Shown one piece after another: positions 35,002 to 44,673 of a stretch of 64,000 bases of DNA. The notes under the pieces are model-generated. The model was not told the DNA's origin. It made no database searches and saw only the letters and a list, made by a program, of their open reading frames with translations. Source of the DNA: Bacillus_AD sp047238185 (GTDB taxonomy: Bacteria > Bacillota > Bacilli > Bacillales > DSM-1321); assembly GCF_047238185.1 (NCBI RefSeq), contig NZ_JBDFMI010000001.1, forward strand, positions 806,001 to 870,000. Direction: 5' to 3'. The translations under genes were made by a program, and so were the position numbers. How positions within the stretch are numbered: the stretch's first letter is position 1; every line of letters starts with the position of its first letter.

Positions 35002-35487
35002 ATGTTGGAAACGATATATTGGATCATTATTAGTGTTTTATTCGTTATCGGTTTTGCCGGATTGATTTATCCGATTATACCGAGTGTCCTGTTCATAGCG
35101 GGCGGCTTTGTTGTGTATGGGCTCTTATTCAGTTTCAGCGATTTGGGCTGGTTGTTTTGGACTGTCCAGCTTCTGTTCGTCATTCTATTATTCGGCGCCG
35201 ACTCAATCGCCAACTTATGGAGTGTGAAAAAATTCGGCGGCACGAAAGCCGGAATGTGGGGGAGTACAATTGGCCTTTTGGCAGGACCATTTATCATTCC
35301 TGCTTTCGGCATTATAATCGGCCCATTCCTGGGTGCTGTCTTAGCAGAGTTTATCGTGCATCGTACAGGCATGAAACAGTCCCTTAAAATCGGTTTTGGA
35401 TCTGTCATCGGCTTTGTTACGAGCGTTGCTGCTAAATTTGTCATTCAAGCAGTCATGGTCGCTTATTTTCTTATAAAAGTAGTATAA
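35002..35487 (+). CDS. yqgC: DUF456 family membrane protein (YqgC-like)
   Basis: 161-residue integral membrane protein with about five hydrophobic segments. The glycine-rich patterns FAGLIYPIIPSVLFIAGG and GSTIGLLAGPFIIPAFGIIIGPFLGA are typical of DUF456. Function unknown. It sits directly before sodA, as yqgC does in B. subtilis. The ribosome binding site is modest (AAAAGG close to ATG 35002). Confidence 0.88.
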   Translation: MLETIYWIIISVLFVIGFAGLIYPIIPSVLFIAGGFVVYGLLFSFSDLGWLFWTVQLLFVILLFGADSIANLWSVKKFGGTKAGMWGSTIGLLAGPFIIPAFGIIIGPFLGAVLAEFIVHRTGMKQSLKIGFGSVIGFVTSVAAKFVIQAVMVAYFLIKVV

Positions 35488-35674
35488 AAATACGATTAAC
35501 AGTGAATTGGCCAGCCTCTGTTCTTGGTAAAAATTACTTCCAAATTTAAGGGGATAAGCAGGCTGATTATTTGTATGGCTGTTCAATATTTGATAATCTA
35601 GAGGTATCGGGCATATATGGTGTAACGAACCGTATATGCTACTAAAATAGTCTACATATAGGAGGAGATTGTCC

Positions 35675-36283
35675 ATGTCATTTGAATTGCCACAATTGCC
35701 ATATGCATATGATGCATTAGAGCCTAACATTGACAAAGAAACAATGAATATTCACCATACGAAGCACCATAACACATATGTAACAAATCTTAATAACGCT
35801 CTAGAAGGAAACGAAGCTCTTCTATCAAAAAGCGTTGAAGAAGTGATCGCTAACTTAGATGCAGTTCCTGAAGAAAAACGCACAGCAGTCCGCAATAATG
35901 GCGGCGGCCATGCAAACCATTCATTCTTCTGGCAAATCCTGTCTCCAAATGGCGGCGGAGAGCCAAAAGGCGAACTTGCAGATGCAATCGCTAAAAAATT
36001 CGGCAGTTTTGAAGCATTCAAAGAAGAGTTCGCTAAAGCAGCTACAACTCGTTTCGGTTCTGGCTGGGCTTGGCTAGCTCTTAAAGACGGAGAATTGGAA
36101 GTATATAGCACTCCTAACCAAGATTCACCAATCATGGAAGGCAAGACTCCTTTAGTTGGTTTGGATGTTTGGGAACATGCTTACTACTTGAAATATCAAA
36201 ACCGTCGTCCTGAATACATTACATCTTTCTGGAATGTAGTAAACTGGGATGAAGTAGAAAAACGTTATCAAGCAGCTAAATAA
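35675..36283 (+). CDS. sodA: Manganese superoxide dismutase SodA
   Basis: 202-residue Mn/Fe superoxide dismutase that converts superoxide to hydrogen peroxide and oxygen. All four metal ligands are visible: His27 in IHHTKHH, a His in HANHSFFW near 82, and Asp/His in DVWEHAYY near 164 and 168. The GGGHANHSFFW and WAWLAL features fit the Mn form. The start is ATG 35675, after GGAGGA; ATG 35669-frame alternatives read through TTG and are less likely. The gene is followed by a strong terminator. Confidence 0.97.
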   Translation: MSFELPQLPYAYDALEPNIDKETMNIHHTKHHNTYVTNLNNALEGNEALLSKSVEEVIANLDAVPEEKRTAVRNNGGGHANHSFFWQILSPNGGGEPKGELADAIAKKFGSFEAFKEEFAKAATTRFGSGWAWLALKDGELEVYSTPNQDSPIMEGKTPLVGLDVWEHAYYLKYQNRRPEYITSFWNVVNWDEVEKRYQAAK

Positions 36284-36297
36284 GCAGCACGATTTGG

Positions 36298-36333
36298 AAA
36301 GGGCAGATATCTTTTGATATCTGCCCTTTTTCT
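36298..36333 (+). terminator. Terminator after sodA
   Basis: Perfect 14-bp stem AAAGGGCAGATATC (36298-36311) and GATATCTGCCCTTT (36316-36329), TTTT loop. Confidence 0.9.
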
Positions 36334-36425
36334 GTTTTTTTGATTAAGCTGGTTTTTCTCTCGGTAATAGTGCATAGCGACTGTTCCTTTAACGAAAGCT
36401 ATACGTTATAAAGGAGAGTCGGCTT

Positions 36426-37682
36426 ATGATTGTAAGGAAAATAGTGGGCGATGCCCCTTTGACAAGAGATCTAATCGTGCTCATCGTCATTGGCGGCTTA
36501 TATAGTATTTCGGTAGCGTTATCGAATACGTTCGTGAATGTTTATTTATGGAAACAGTCAGAGAGTTTTTTTGAAATCGGGCTTTATAATTTTATGATTG
36601 TTCTTTTGCAGGCACTTACCTTTATCGTAGCGGGAAGATTAACCAAGGCAATGGACCGGGTGATTGTATTGCGGATGGGTGTTGTCTGCCTTGCCGTATT
36701 TTATATGGCCGTACTAGTAAGTGGGGATCAGGCAGGCGAGTATATTATGCTTTTGGGGGCTTTATTAGGTGTTGGCAGCGGATTTTACTGGCTTGCATAC
36801 AACGTGCTGACATTTGAAATAACAGAGCCTGAAAACAGGGATTTCTTCAATGGTTTTTTAGGGGTTCTAAGCTCGTTGGGAGGTATGTCAGGACCGCTTC
36901 TGGCCGGTTTTATTATTACAAAGGCTACGGATAATAAAGGATATATGATCATCTTTGCCTGCTCCATGCTACTTTTCGCAGTATCTGTTGTCGTCAGCTT
37001 TTTTTTGAAAAAAAGGCGAGCGGAAGGAAAGTATTATTTTTTGAAGATCCTTAAAGAAAGAAAAACGAATAAAAATTGGAGGCGTATTACACTAGCCCAT
37101 TTTTTTCAAGGCTTAAGGGAAGGCATTTTTTTATTTATCGTCTCTATTTATTTGTTTGTCATCACCGGGACAGAATTATCCTTAGGGACATTCGGATTGG
37201 TGAACTCTGGCTTAGGTCTTTTTACATATTACGCAGCTTCCCGTTTTATCAAAAAAACACATCGGCTCAAAGCTATTCTAATTGGTGGCATCGGCTTATT
37301 TTTATCGGTCTTTTTACTTGTATTTCATGTTTCATATGCAAGCCTGCTCATATATGGAGCAACAATTGCTATTTTTTATCCCATGCTTCTGGTTCCCTAT
37401 CTATCCATGACCTTCGATGTAATCGGGCGCAGCTGGAAGGCTGCGGAAATGAGAATAGAATATATTGTCGTCCGTGAAGTATTTTTAAATGTCGGGAGAG
37501 TAATGTCGATTTCGTTATTTTTAGTATGTATTTATTATTTCCAAATAGAGAAAATCCTCCCATTACTCATTGTTGTTTTAGGTGCGGGGCACAGCATCAT
37601 CTATTTTTGCGTAAAGGGGATTCGGTTGGAAAATATGGATAATATCCCTATTATTCCACCGCTTAATACGAAAGGGGAATAA
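36426..37682 (+). CDS. yqgE: MFS-type transporter (YqgE-like)
   Basis: 418-residue polytopic membrane protein with about twelve hydrophobic segments in two halves separated by a basic loop near residues 190-215 (FFLKKRRAEGKYYF). It resembles the major facilitator superfamily and takes the yqgE position between sodA and pbpA. No substrate can be assigned. AAGGAGAG precedes ATG 36426. Confidence 0.87.
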   Translation: MIVRKIVGDAPLTRDLIVLIVIGGLYSISVALSNTFVNVYLWKQSESFFEIGLYNFMIVLLQALTFIVAGRLTKAMDRVIVLRMGVVCLAVFYMAVLVSGDQAGEYIMLLGALLGVGSGFYWLAYNVLTFEITEPENRDFFNGFLGVLSSLGGMSGPLLAGFIITKATDNKGYMIIFACSMLLFAVSVVVSFFLKKRRAEGKYYFLKILKERKTNKNWRRITLAHFFQGLREGIFLFIVSIYLFVITGTELSLGTFGLVNSGLGLFTYYAASRFIKKTHRLKAILIGGIGLFLSVFLLVFHVSYASLLIYGATIAIFYPMLLVPYLSMTFDVIGRSWKAAEMRIEYIVVREVFLNVGRVMSISLFLVCIYYFQIEKILPLLIVVLGAGHSIIYFCVKGIRLENMDNIPIIPPLNTKGE

Positions 37683-37804
37683 TGTGGCAGCTGGTTTGGA
37701 AAGCGGCGGGCATTTCCAATTCATAAAGATTTATTTTATTGTAGAAAAATATATGTGCATTATATACAATAGATGAGGACCTAGTTTTTACAACAGAAGG
37801 ATGT

Positions 37805-39919
37805 GTGCCTCATTTGAAGAAAATAAAGTCAAAAAAGAAAAAGACGCACGTTCCTTTTCGCTTAAATTTGCTTTTCTTTGTTGTGTTTATCTTGTTTTCA
37901 GCGCTAATTCTTCGCTTAGGAGTCGTCCAGATTGTCTATGGCGACGATTATCGCCGTGAAATAGAACGGACAGAGGATATTACTGTCAACAATCCGGTAC
38001 CCCGCGGCAAAATATATGATAGGAACCATAAAGTGATTATTGATAATACACCAGTTGATGCCATCACTTACACGAGGGTACAAGGGACCAAAACGGAAGA
38101 AATGCTTAAGACGGCAGAAAATTTGGCTAAGGTCGTAAAAATGGATACAAAGAAAATTACCGAAAGAGACAAAAAGGATTTTTGGATCTTGAAGAATCCA
38201 GATCTTGCCAAGAAGTTGATTACAGAAAAAGACCTTAAAAAAGTCGAAGAACATAAGCTTGAAGAGAGCGATTTGTATAAGCTGCAACTGGAACGAATTA
38301 CAGAAGACGATCTGGCGAGTTTGACGGCGAAAGATCTGCAGGTACTTGCCATATATCGTGAATTTGCGAGTGCAAGAGCACTCACACCCCAAATTATTAA
38401 GAATAAGGATGTAACTCCACAAGAGGTTGCGATTGTCAGTGAAAATCTGGAATCATTAAACGGAGTGGATGTAACGACTGATTGGAATCGGAAAAACGTA
38501 TTCGATAAAACACTGGATTCAGTGATCGGCAAGGTGTCTTCATCGTCAGAGGGCCTTCCGAGAGAAAAACTCGATTACTATAAAGCCCGTGATTACAATA
38601 ATAATGACCGGGTCGGTAAAAGTTATTTGGAAATGCAGTATGAGGATTTATTGCACGGACAAAAAGCGAAAGTAAAAAATGTAACCGATAAGAGTGGAAA
38701 CGTCATTCAGTCAGAGGTAATATCAGAAGGCGAAAGAGGGAAAGACCTCGTTTTGGGCATTGATATGGACCTGCAAGTGGCAACCGAAAAAATTATTGAA
38801 GAAGAGCTTCGCCAAAAAAAGGCAATGGGAGGCACTTATTTGCTTGACCGCGCCTTTGTTGTCATGATGAACCCGAAGACAGGGGAAATACTGACACTGG
38901 CAGGGAAACAGTATGATACGAATAAAAAAACAGGTAAAGTCGAATATAACGATTTTTCATTAGGGACATTCACTACATCATATGCAATGGGTTCCGTTGT
39001 TAAGGGAGCCACTGTCTTAACCGGATATGAAACAGGTGCCTTGCGCCCAGGACAGGTTATCTTTGATTCCCCTCTATATATTAAAGGAACGCCAAAAAAG
39101 GGTTCTTGGAAAAATATGGGCCCAATCAATGATTTGAGTGCTCTGAAGATGTCATCAAACGTATATATGTTTAAAACGGCGATTGCAATTGGCGGAGGGC
39201 AATATGTCCAAAACCGATCATTGCATATAAACCCTGAGGCATTCGATACAATGCGTTACTATTATAACCAATTTGGCCTGGGTGTTCCGACAGGCATCGA
39301 TCTGCCGAATGAAATGAATGGCTATAAGGGTCAAGAGAAAATAGCCGGTAAACTGCTTGACTTGGCAATTGGCCAATATGATACGTATACACCGCTGCAA
39401 TTGGTTCAATATGTCTCGACGATTGCTAACGGCGGTAACCGGATCCAGCCGCAAATCGTTAAAGAAATACACGAACCAACCAATGATCCAAAGAAACTCG
39501 GTCCTTTGTTGCAAGATGTTACTCCGAAAGTGCTCAACCGAGTTGACATGAAAAAAGAATGGATCGAGCGTGTGCAGACAGGCTTTAAGCAAGTCATGCA
39601 ATCACCAGGTGGGACTGGCTACAGCAAGTTTTCAGGCGCATCATATAATATGGCAGGCAAGACGGGGACAGCCCAGTCATTCTATGATGGCCCTAAAAAG
39701 GACAAATATGGTCCGGTACCAACAATGAACTTATCCATGGTTGGTTACGCACCTGCGGATAACCCCGAGGTGGCCATCTCAGTCGTTGTTCCTTGGGCAT
39801 ACCAAGGAAACACAGGACATAGTATGAATATGGATATTGCCAAAAAAGTCATGGATAAGTATTTTGAATTGAAGAAAGAACGTAAAGAAGAAGGCAATAC
39901 TTCTGCCAACAATGAATAA
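37805..39919 (+). CDS. pbpA: Class B penicillin-binding protein PbpA (transpeptidase)
   Basis: 704-residue peptidoglycan transpeptidase involved in cell elongation. It has a basic cytosolic N-terminus (KKIKSKKKKTH), a membrane anchor (about 20-42) and a dimerisation domain; NNPVPRGKIYDRN near 60 is typical. The transpeptidase domain carries SVVK (active-site Ser near 399), SSN near 440 and KTGT near 619, which are the SxxK, SxN and KTG motifs. The start is GTG 37805, four bases after AGAAGG; TTG 37814 is an alternative. Matches PbpA/YqgF, upstream of pst. Confidence 0.94.
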   Translation: MPHLKKIKSKKKKTHVPFRLNLLFFVVFILFSALILRLGVVQIVYGDDYRREIERTEDITVNNPVPRGKIYDRNHKVIIDNTPVDAITYTRVQGTKTEEMLKTAENLAKVVKMDTKKITERDKKDFWILKNPDLAKKLITEKDLKKVEEHKLEESDLYKLQLERITEDDLASLTAKDLQVLAIYREFASARALTPQIIKNKDVTPQEVAIVSENLESLNGVDVTTDWNRKNVFDKTLDSVIGKVSSSSEGLPREKLDYYKARDYNNNDRVGKSYLEMQYEDLLHGQKAKVKNVTDKSGNVIQSEVISEGERGKDLVLGIDMDLQVATEKIIEEELRQKKAMGGTYLLDRAFVVMMNPKTGEILTLAGKQYDTNKKTGKVEYNDFSLGTFTTSYAMGSVVKGATVLTGYETGALRPGQVIFDSPLYIKGTPKKGSWKNMGPINDLSALKMSSNVYMFKTAIAIGGGQYVQNRSLHINPEAFDTMRYYYNQFGLGVPTGIDLPNEMNGYKGQEKIAGKLLDLAIGQYDTYTPLQLVQYVSTIANGGNRIQPQIVKEIHEPTNDPKKLGPLLQDVTPKVLNRVDMKKEWIERVQTGFKQVMQSPGGTGYSKFSGASYNMAGKTGTAQSFYDGPKKDKYGPVPTMNLSMVGYAPADNPEVAISVVVPWAYQGNTGHSMNMDIAKKVMDKYFELKKERKEEGNTSANNE

Positions 39920-39946
39920 TGAAGGTTGTAATCTGATATAAACACT

Positions 39947-39981
39947 AAGCACATTCCGAAATACGGGATGTGCTTTTTTGC
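39947..39981 (+). terminator. Terminator after pbpA
   Basis: 12-bp stem AAGCACATTCCG (39947-39958) and CGGGATGTGCTT (39964-39975) with one G-U pair, then TTTTTG. Confidence 0.85.
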
Positions 39982-40046
39982 TTATTTAATGGAGATGATC
40001 GATTTTTGATTCTTTAATGCCCCTTGGAGAGCCTGTATATTCCGTA

Positions 40047-40121
40047 TTTACAAAACGATAACCTTCCTTTACATATCCTTTACACTCCATTAAAACCGGA
40101 TTAACAGAGGTGCTGTATCTT
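40047..40121 (+). promoter_or_regulatory. PhoP-box array and promoter of the pst operon
   Basis: Hexamers on the plus strand run at close to 11-bp steps: TTTACA 40047, ATAACC 40058 (degenerate), TTTACA 40068, TTTACA 40079, TTAAAA 40090, TTAACA 40101. A likely -10, TATCTT, lies at 40116-40121. No good -35 is present, as expected for a PhoP-activated promoter. PhoP of the PhoPR system binds TT(A/C/T)ACA repeats with this period. Confidence 0.85.
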
Positions 40122-40172
40122 TAAATTGTAAAGCAAAGCAATCATATTGAAACCATTAGGAGGAATTAGAGA

Positions 40173-41135
40173 ATGAAGGGTTTTAAACATGTGGCACTAT
40201 CAGCTGTAACGGTGGGATTACTGGCTTTTACCGCAGGCTGTGGATCCAACTCAGATGGTAAAGCAGCAGATAGCGGCGAGGGAAATAAATCTTTGTCAGG
40301 TGAAGTGGCTATTGACGGTTCTTCAACTGTTTACCCAATCATGGAAGCTGTCTCAGAAGAATATATGGCCAAGCAGCCAGATGTTAAAGTATCAGTCGGC
40401 TTTTCCGGTACTGGTGGAGGTTTCAAAAAATTAATTGCTGGCGAAACGGATATCAGCGATGCTTCCCGTCCGGTAAAAGATGAGGAAAAAGCTGAATTAG
40501 AAAAGAAAGGCATTGATTACACTGCCTTCGAAATCGCTTTTGACGGCCTATCGGTTGTAGTAAATAAAGATAATGATTTTGTAGACCACTTGACCGTGGA
40601 TGAATTGAAGAAGCTATGGCTGAACACAGGAAAAACAAAATATTGGAGTGATATCCGACCAGAATGGCCAAAAAAAGAAGTGAAGTTTTATGCTCCCGGT
40701 ACAGATTCTGGAACATTTGATTACTTTGATGAAGTCATTCTTGAGAAACAGCCAATTGAAGAAACAGCCACTCTTTCTGAAGATGATAATACAATTGTAA
40801 ATGGAGTAAGCGGCGATAAGAGTGCGATAGGGTTCTTCGGATTTGCTTACTATTATGAAAATAAAGACAAGTTGAAAATCGTTCCAATAGATAATGGCAG
40901 TGGCGCAGTGGAACCGACTCATGAAACCATTAAAGATGGATCCTACGCTCCATTATCACGTCCGTTGTACTTATATGCGGCAAATGATTCTGTTAAGAAA
41001 AAAGAACAGGTTGCCGATTACTTAGAATTCGCTCTGAAAAACGCCGGAGAAATGTCTGAGGAAGTTGGATATGTACAAATGCCTGAAGAAAAATATAAAG
41101 AAGATCTAAAAAAATTGGAAGAGTTAAAAAAATAA
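40173..41135 (+). CDS. pstS: Phosphate-binding lipoprotein PstS
   Basis: 320-residue substrate-binding protein of the high-affinity phosphate ABC importer. A lipoprotein signal ends in LAFTAGC (Cys23). Phosphate-binding residues typical of PstS are visible: VAIDGSSTVYP, SVGFSGTGGGF, the SDASRP segment and PGTDSGTFDYF. AGGAGG lies before ATG 40173. It is the first gene of pstSCAB-phoU and follows a clear Pho-box array. Confidence 0.96.
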   Translation: MKGFKHVALSAVTVGLLAFTAGCGSNSDGKAADSGEGNKSLSGEVAIDGSSTVYPIMEAVSEEYMAKQPDVKVSVGFSGTGGGFKKLIAGETDISDASRPVKDEEKAELEKKGIDYTAFEIAFDGLSVVVNKDNDFVDHLTVDELKKLWLNTGKTKYWSDIRPEWPKKEVKFYAPGTDSGTFDYFDEVILEKQPIEETATLSEDDNTIVNGVSGDKSAIGFFGFAYYYENKDKLKIVPIDNGSGAVEPTHETIKDGSYAPLSRPLYLYAANDSVKKKEQVADYLEFALKNAGEMSEEVGYVQMPEEKYKEDLKKLEELKK

Positions 41136-41213
41136 CAGCTTTTGAATAAAAGGCGGGCAGGGAAGAATACTCTTCTCTGCTAGCTGTTCCTTGGAAGAAA
41201 GGGGTCTTTTACC

Positions 41214-42158
41214 ATGTCACAAGCGACTGCAGAAAAAGTGTCAGTGAGCCAACTGATACAGCAAAACAAACAAAAGAAAAAAATACTGCAAGCGGACAGG
41301 ATTATTCCTGGCCTGCTTCTTTTGACAGCCATCATTTCTGTGCTGACAACTGTAGGTATTCTATTCACACTGCTCTTTGAGACCTTCGAATTTTTCACAA
41401 GAGTTCCTCTCATTGAATTCTTCACATCCAGAAAATGGTATCCTTTTTCGGCTGCAGATCCAAGCTACGGAATTATGCCATTGATTTCCGGTACGTTGAA
41501 GGTGACGGGCATAGCCACATTAGTGGCGGTTCCAATCGGATTAGCGACAGCTGTCTATTTAAGTGAATATGCGACAGACAAGGCACGCAAAGTCATTAAG
41601 CCGATTTTGGAGGTCTTGGCAGGAGTGCCTACAATTGTTTACGGTTTTTTTGCTTTAACATTTGTTACACCATTATTGAAAAGTATTTTTCCATCCCTGG
41701 AAGTATTCAATGCGCTGAGCCCGGGAATTGTCATAGGTGTCATGATTACACCAATGATTGCATCTTTGTCCGAAGATGCCATGTCATCCGTGCCGAAAAG
41801 TATGCGTGAAGGTGCCTATGCACTTGGTGCAACAAAACTGGAAACGACTTTCAAGGTAGTGCTGCCGGCAGCTGTTTCAGGCATTATGGCTTCCATTGTA
41901 CTTGCTTTGTCCCGGGCGATCGGAGAAACAATGATCGTGTCCGTTGCCGGGGGAGCGACTCCTAGTATGGGATGGGATGTGACATCTTCCATCCAGACGA
42001 TGACTTCATATATAGTCCAAGTCAGCACAGGCGATGCGGGGTATGGCACAACTATCTATTACAGTATTTATGCAGTGGGAATGACGCTCTTTATATTTAC
42101 TTTAGCAATGAACCTTCTGGCTCAATTCATTTCTCGCAAGTTCAGGGAGGAATATTAA
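41214..42158 (+). CDS. pstC: Phosphate ABC transporter permease PstC
   Basis: 314-residue membrane permease with six main hydrophobic segments and the ABC-permease EAA-type loop (MREGAYALGATKLETTFKVV, about 200-219). The family-typical stretch SYGIMPLISGTLKVTGIATLVAVPIG lies near 80-105 (given here as a landmark: SYGIMPLISGTL). It pairs with PstA. GAAAGGGG precedes ATG 41214, and pstA begins one base after the stop. Confidence 0.95.
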   Translation: MSQATAEKVSVSQLIQQNKQKKKILQADRIIPGLLLLTAIISVLTTVGILFTLLFETFEFFTRVPLIEFFTSRKWYPFSAADPSYGIMPLISGTLKVTGIATLVAVPIGLATAVYLSEYATDKARKVIKPILEVLAGVPTIVYGFFALTFVTPLLKSIFPSLEVFNALSPGIVIGVMITPMIASLSEDAMSSVPKSMREGAYALGATKLETTFKVVLPAAVSGIMASIVLALSRAIGETMIVSVAGGATPSMGWDVTSSIQTMTSYIVQVSTGDAGYGTTIYYSIYAVGMTLFIFTLAMNLLAQFISRKFREEY

Positions 42159-42159
42159 A

Positions 42160-43038
42160 ATGAAATTTCTTGATGATCAAGCAGTGATGGGCAAAATGAA
42201 GAAGCGTATTATGAAAAACAAAGTATGCAAGGCGATTTTCTTCGCTGCTACTATGTTTGGGTTGCTTATATTGGCTATCTTGCTGTACCGTATTTTCTCT
42301 CAGGGATTCAAACATTTGGACATTCCTTTTTTCCAGAACTTTGCTTCGAGAAGACCAGAGGATGCAGGAATAAAAGCCGCCTTTATCGGAACGATTTGGT
42401 TAATGGTGGTTGTCGCTCCCATTTCTATTTTTCTTGGTGTAGGAACGGCTCTTTATTTAGAGGAATATGCAGGGAAGAATAAATTCACTTCCTTCATAAA
42501 AATAAATATATCCAATCTCGCTGGAGTACCGAGTATTGTATTTGGATTACTAGGGCTAACCATCTTTGTGCGTGCGCTTGCTTTGGGCAACTCTATTATC
42601 GCAGCAGGACTAACCATGAGCTTACTCGTACTTCCGGTTATTATTGTAGCCTCGCAGGAAGCAATCAGAGCGGTTCCAAAAGAATTGAGAGAAGCTTCTT
42701 ACGGCATGGGTGCAACCAAATGGCAGACAATCGTCCGAGTCGTGCTGCCGGCTGCAATGCCTGGCATAGCAACCGGGGCAATTCTTGCACTTTCCCGGGC
42801 AATCGGGGAAACAGCCCCGTTAATTGTTGTTGGGATTCCTATGTTCATTGCGTTTCTGCCAAAAGGCATATTCGACACATTTACCGTTTTGCCGATGCAA
42901 ATCTACAATTGGACATCAAGGCCGCAGGAAGAATTTCAATATGTAGCTGCTTCAGGAATTATCGTATTGCTGGTTTTACTGATCGCCATGAATTCAATCG
43001 CCGTATTTATCCGGAATAAATTCCAGAAACGATATTAA
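42160..43038 (+). CDS. pstA: Phosphate ABC transporter permease PstA
   Basis: 292-residue permease, partner of PstC. The segment FGLLGLTIFVRALALG and the cytosolic coupling loop LREASYGMGATKWQTIVRVV (near 169-188) are clear. AGGGAGGA at the end of pstC is its ribosome binding site, so translation is likely coupled. Six hydrophobic segments are visible. Confidence 0.95.
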   Translation: MKFLDDQAVMGKMKKRIMKNKVCKAIFFAATMFGLLILAILLYRIFSQGFKHLDIPFFQNFASRRPEDAGIKAAFIGTIWLMVVVAPISIFLGVGTALYLEEYAGKNKFTSFIKINISNLAGVPSIVFGLLGLTIFVRALALGNSIIAAGLTMSLLVLPVIIVASQEAIRAVPKELREASYGMGATKWQTIVRVVLPAAMPGIATGAILALSRAIGETAPLIVVGIPMFIAFLPKGIFDTFTVLPMQIYNWTSRPQEEFQYVAASGIIVLLVLLIAMNSIAVFIRNKFQKRY

Positions 43039-43075
43039 ATAGAACGGGTACAGTCGTTCAAAAGGAGGAAGAAAC

Positions 43076-43903
43076 ATGAGCGCAGTGATGGAAAAGATGC
43101 ATGAAACGATGAAGGCGGAAAAGAGGGCCCATCCGCTGGCTTCAACAAGTAATAAGATTTATGAAACGAGGAAATTGAATCTTTGGTATGGGGAAAACCA
43201 CGCATTGAAGGATATTGATTTGGATATCTATGAAAATGAAGTGACGGCTATTATCGGACCTTCAGGCTGTGGAAAGTCGACATATATTAAAACATTGAAC
43301 CGCATGATCGAGATGATTCCCATCGTAAAGACCTCAGGTGAAATCAAATATCGGGAACGCAATATCCTGGACAAAACGTATACGGTCGAAGAATTGCGGA
43401 CTAAGGTAGGGATGGTTTTTCAAAAGCCGAATCCATTCCCGAAATCAATCTATGAAAATGTTGTATACGGCCCTAAGATTCATGGAATTAAAGATAAGAA
43501 AATCCTTAAAGAAATAGCAGAGAAGAGTCTGCGCCAAGCAGCCTTATGGGAAGAGGTCAAGGATCGCCTCCATGAAAATGCATATGGCTTGTCAGGTGGG
43601 CAACAGCAGCGTCTATGCATTGCAAGGTGCCTGGCAGTCGAACCAGATGTCATTTTGATGGATGAGCCTACTTCTGCACTTGATCCGATTTCCACGCTAA
43701 AAGTGGAGGAATTAGTACAGGAATTAAAGAAACAATATAGCATTATTATCGTGACACATAATATGCAACAAGCTGCACGGATTTCTGATAAGACAGCATT
43801 TTTTCTGAATGGGGAAATTATCGAATGCAACGATACAAATGTGATTTTCTCTAATCCGAGTGATCGCAGAACGGAAGACTATATTACGGGACGATTCGGT
43901 TAA
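43076..43903 (+). CDS. pstB: Phosphate ABC transporter ATP-binding protein PstB
   Basis: 275-residue ATPase of the Pst importer. Walker A is GPSGCGKST near 62, the signature is LSGGQQQRLCIAR near 171, and Walker B is VILMDEPTSALDP near 194. The Cys in Walker A and the KTLNRMIEMIP stretch are typical of PstB. AAAGGAGGAAG precedes ATG 43076. Only one pstB is present here, whereas B. subtilis has two (pstBA and pstBB). Confidence 0.96.
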   Translation: MSAVMEKMHETMKAEKRAHPLASTSNKIYETRKLNLWYGENHALKDIDLDIYENEVTAIIGPSGCGKSTYIKTLNRMIEMIPIVKTSGEIKYRERNILDKTYTVEELRTKVGMVFQKPNPFPKSIYENVVYGPKIHGIKDKKILKEIAEKSLRQAALWEEVKDRLHENAYGLSGGQQQRLCIARCLAVEPDVILMDEPTSALDPISTLKVEELVQELKKQYSIIIVTHNMQQAARISDKTAFFLNGEIIECNDTNVIFSNPSDRRTEDYITGRFG

Positions 43904-43917
43904 AAGGAGAAGAGAGA

Positions 43918-44568
43918 ATGGGTGTAAGAGAAAAATTCGACTATGACTTAACGATTCTGAGCCAAAAGCTGGTGCAACTGGGCGATTTGGCTGAGGAATC
44001 GTTGGATCAAGCCTTTAAGGCTTTTGAATCACAGGATTGCGAACTTGCTTTGCGTGTACTGGAAGGCGATGAACAGGTAAATATGCTTGAAGAGGAAATC
44101 AATGATTTTGCACTTTTGTTAATCGCCAAACAACAGCCGGTTGCAATCGATTTGCGTAGGATCATAGTAGGCATCAAGATAGCTGCAGATATAGAACGGA
44201 TGGCAGATTATGCTGTCAATATAGCCAAAGCGACGATTCGTATAGGGAAACAGCCCCATCTTCACCCCATAACAGAACTGAAACATATGCATGCAATCAT
44301 GCTGGAAATGCTTAAGCTGGCGATTAAGGCATATGAGGATGAAGACACACAAGCGGCGAAACAAATAGCGGCAATGGATGATCAAGTCGATCATCTATAC
44401 GGGATATGCATGAAAAATATCATTAGTGCTGAAGAAGTGACTTTTCAGCAAAAAAGCCAGCTTTCCTTTGTTGCCCGCCACATCGAACGCTCGGCAGACC
44501 ATGCGACCAATATAGCGGAGAATATATACTATTTAGTGCGCGGCCGCCATTTAGATTTAAATAAATAA
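43918..44568 (+). CDS. phoU: Phosphate uptake regulator PhoU
   Basis: 216-residue all-helical protein with two PhoU repeats, each with an (E/D)xxxD metal site: AADIERMADYAVNIAK near 80-95 and RHIERSADHATNIAEN near 183-198. PhoU links the Pst transporter to PhoR signalling in many bacteria. Standard B. subtilis lacks a phoU in this operon; its presence here resembles other Bacillaceae and Clostridia. It is the last gene of the pst operon and is followed by a large inverted repeat. Confidence 0.93.
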   Translation: MGVREKFDYDLTILSQKLVQLGDLAEESLDQAFKAFESQDCELALRVLEGDEQVNMLEEEINDFALLLIAKQQPVAIDLRRIIVGIKIAADIERMADYAVNIAKATIRIGKQPHLHPITELKHMHAIMLEMLKLAIKAYEDEDTQAAKQIAAMDDQVDHLYGICMKNIISAEEVTFQQKSQLSFVARHIERSADHATNIAENIYYLVRGRHLDLNK

Positions 44569-44571
44569 CCT

Positions 44572-44673
44572 ATGAGGCTGGGACAAAACTAGTCAGATAA
44601 TGAAAAAGTGAAATTGAGTGCTCTCAATTTCACTTTTTTTCTATTCAAGAGGAGGGTTTTGTCCCAGCCTCAT
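44572..44673. repeat. Nested-hairpin intergenic element, copy B (GAGGCTGGGACA type)
   Basis: The outer arms form a perfect 18-bp stem (44572-44589 and 44656-44673, starting ATGAGGCTGGGACA). Nested inside is a perfect 16-bp hairpin (44603-44618 and 44623-44638, TGCT loop) ending in T residues, which can act as the phoU terminator. The left end shares GAGGCTGGGACA with the element at 32001-32165. The remaining gap to 45013 (340 bases) shows no convincing gene, and an apparent 77-residue frame covers the element itself. Confidence 0.82.
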
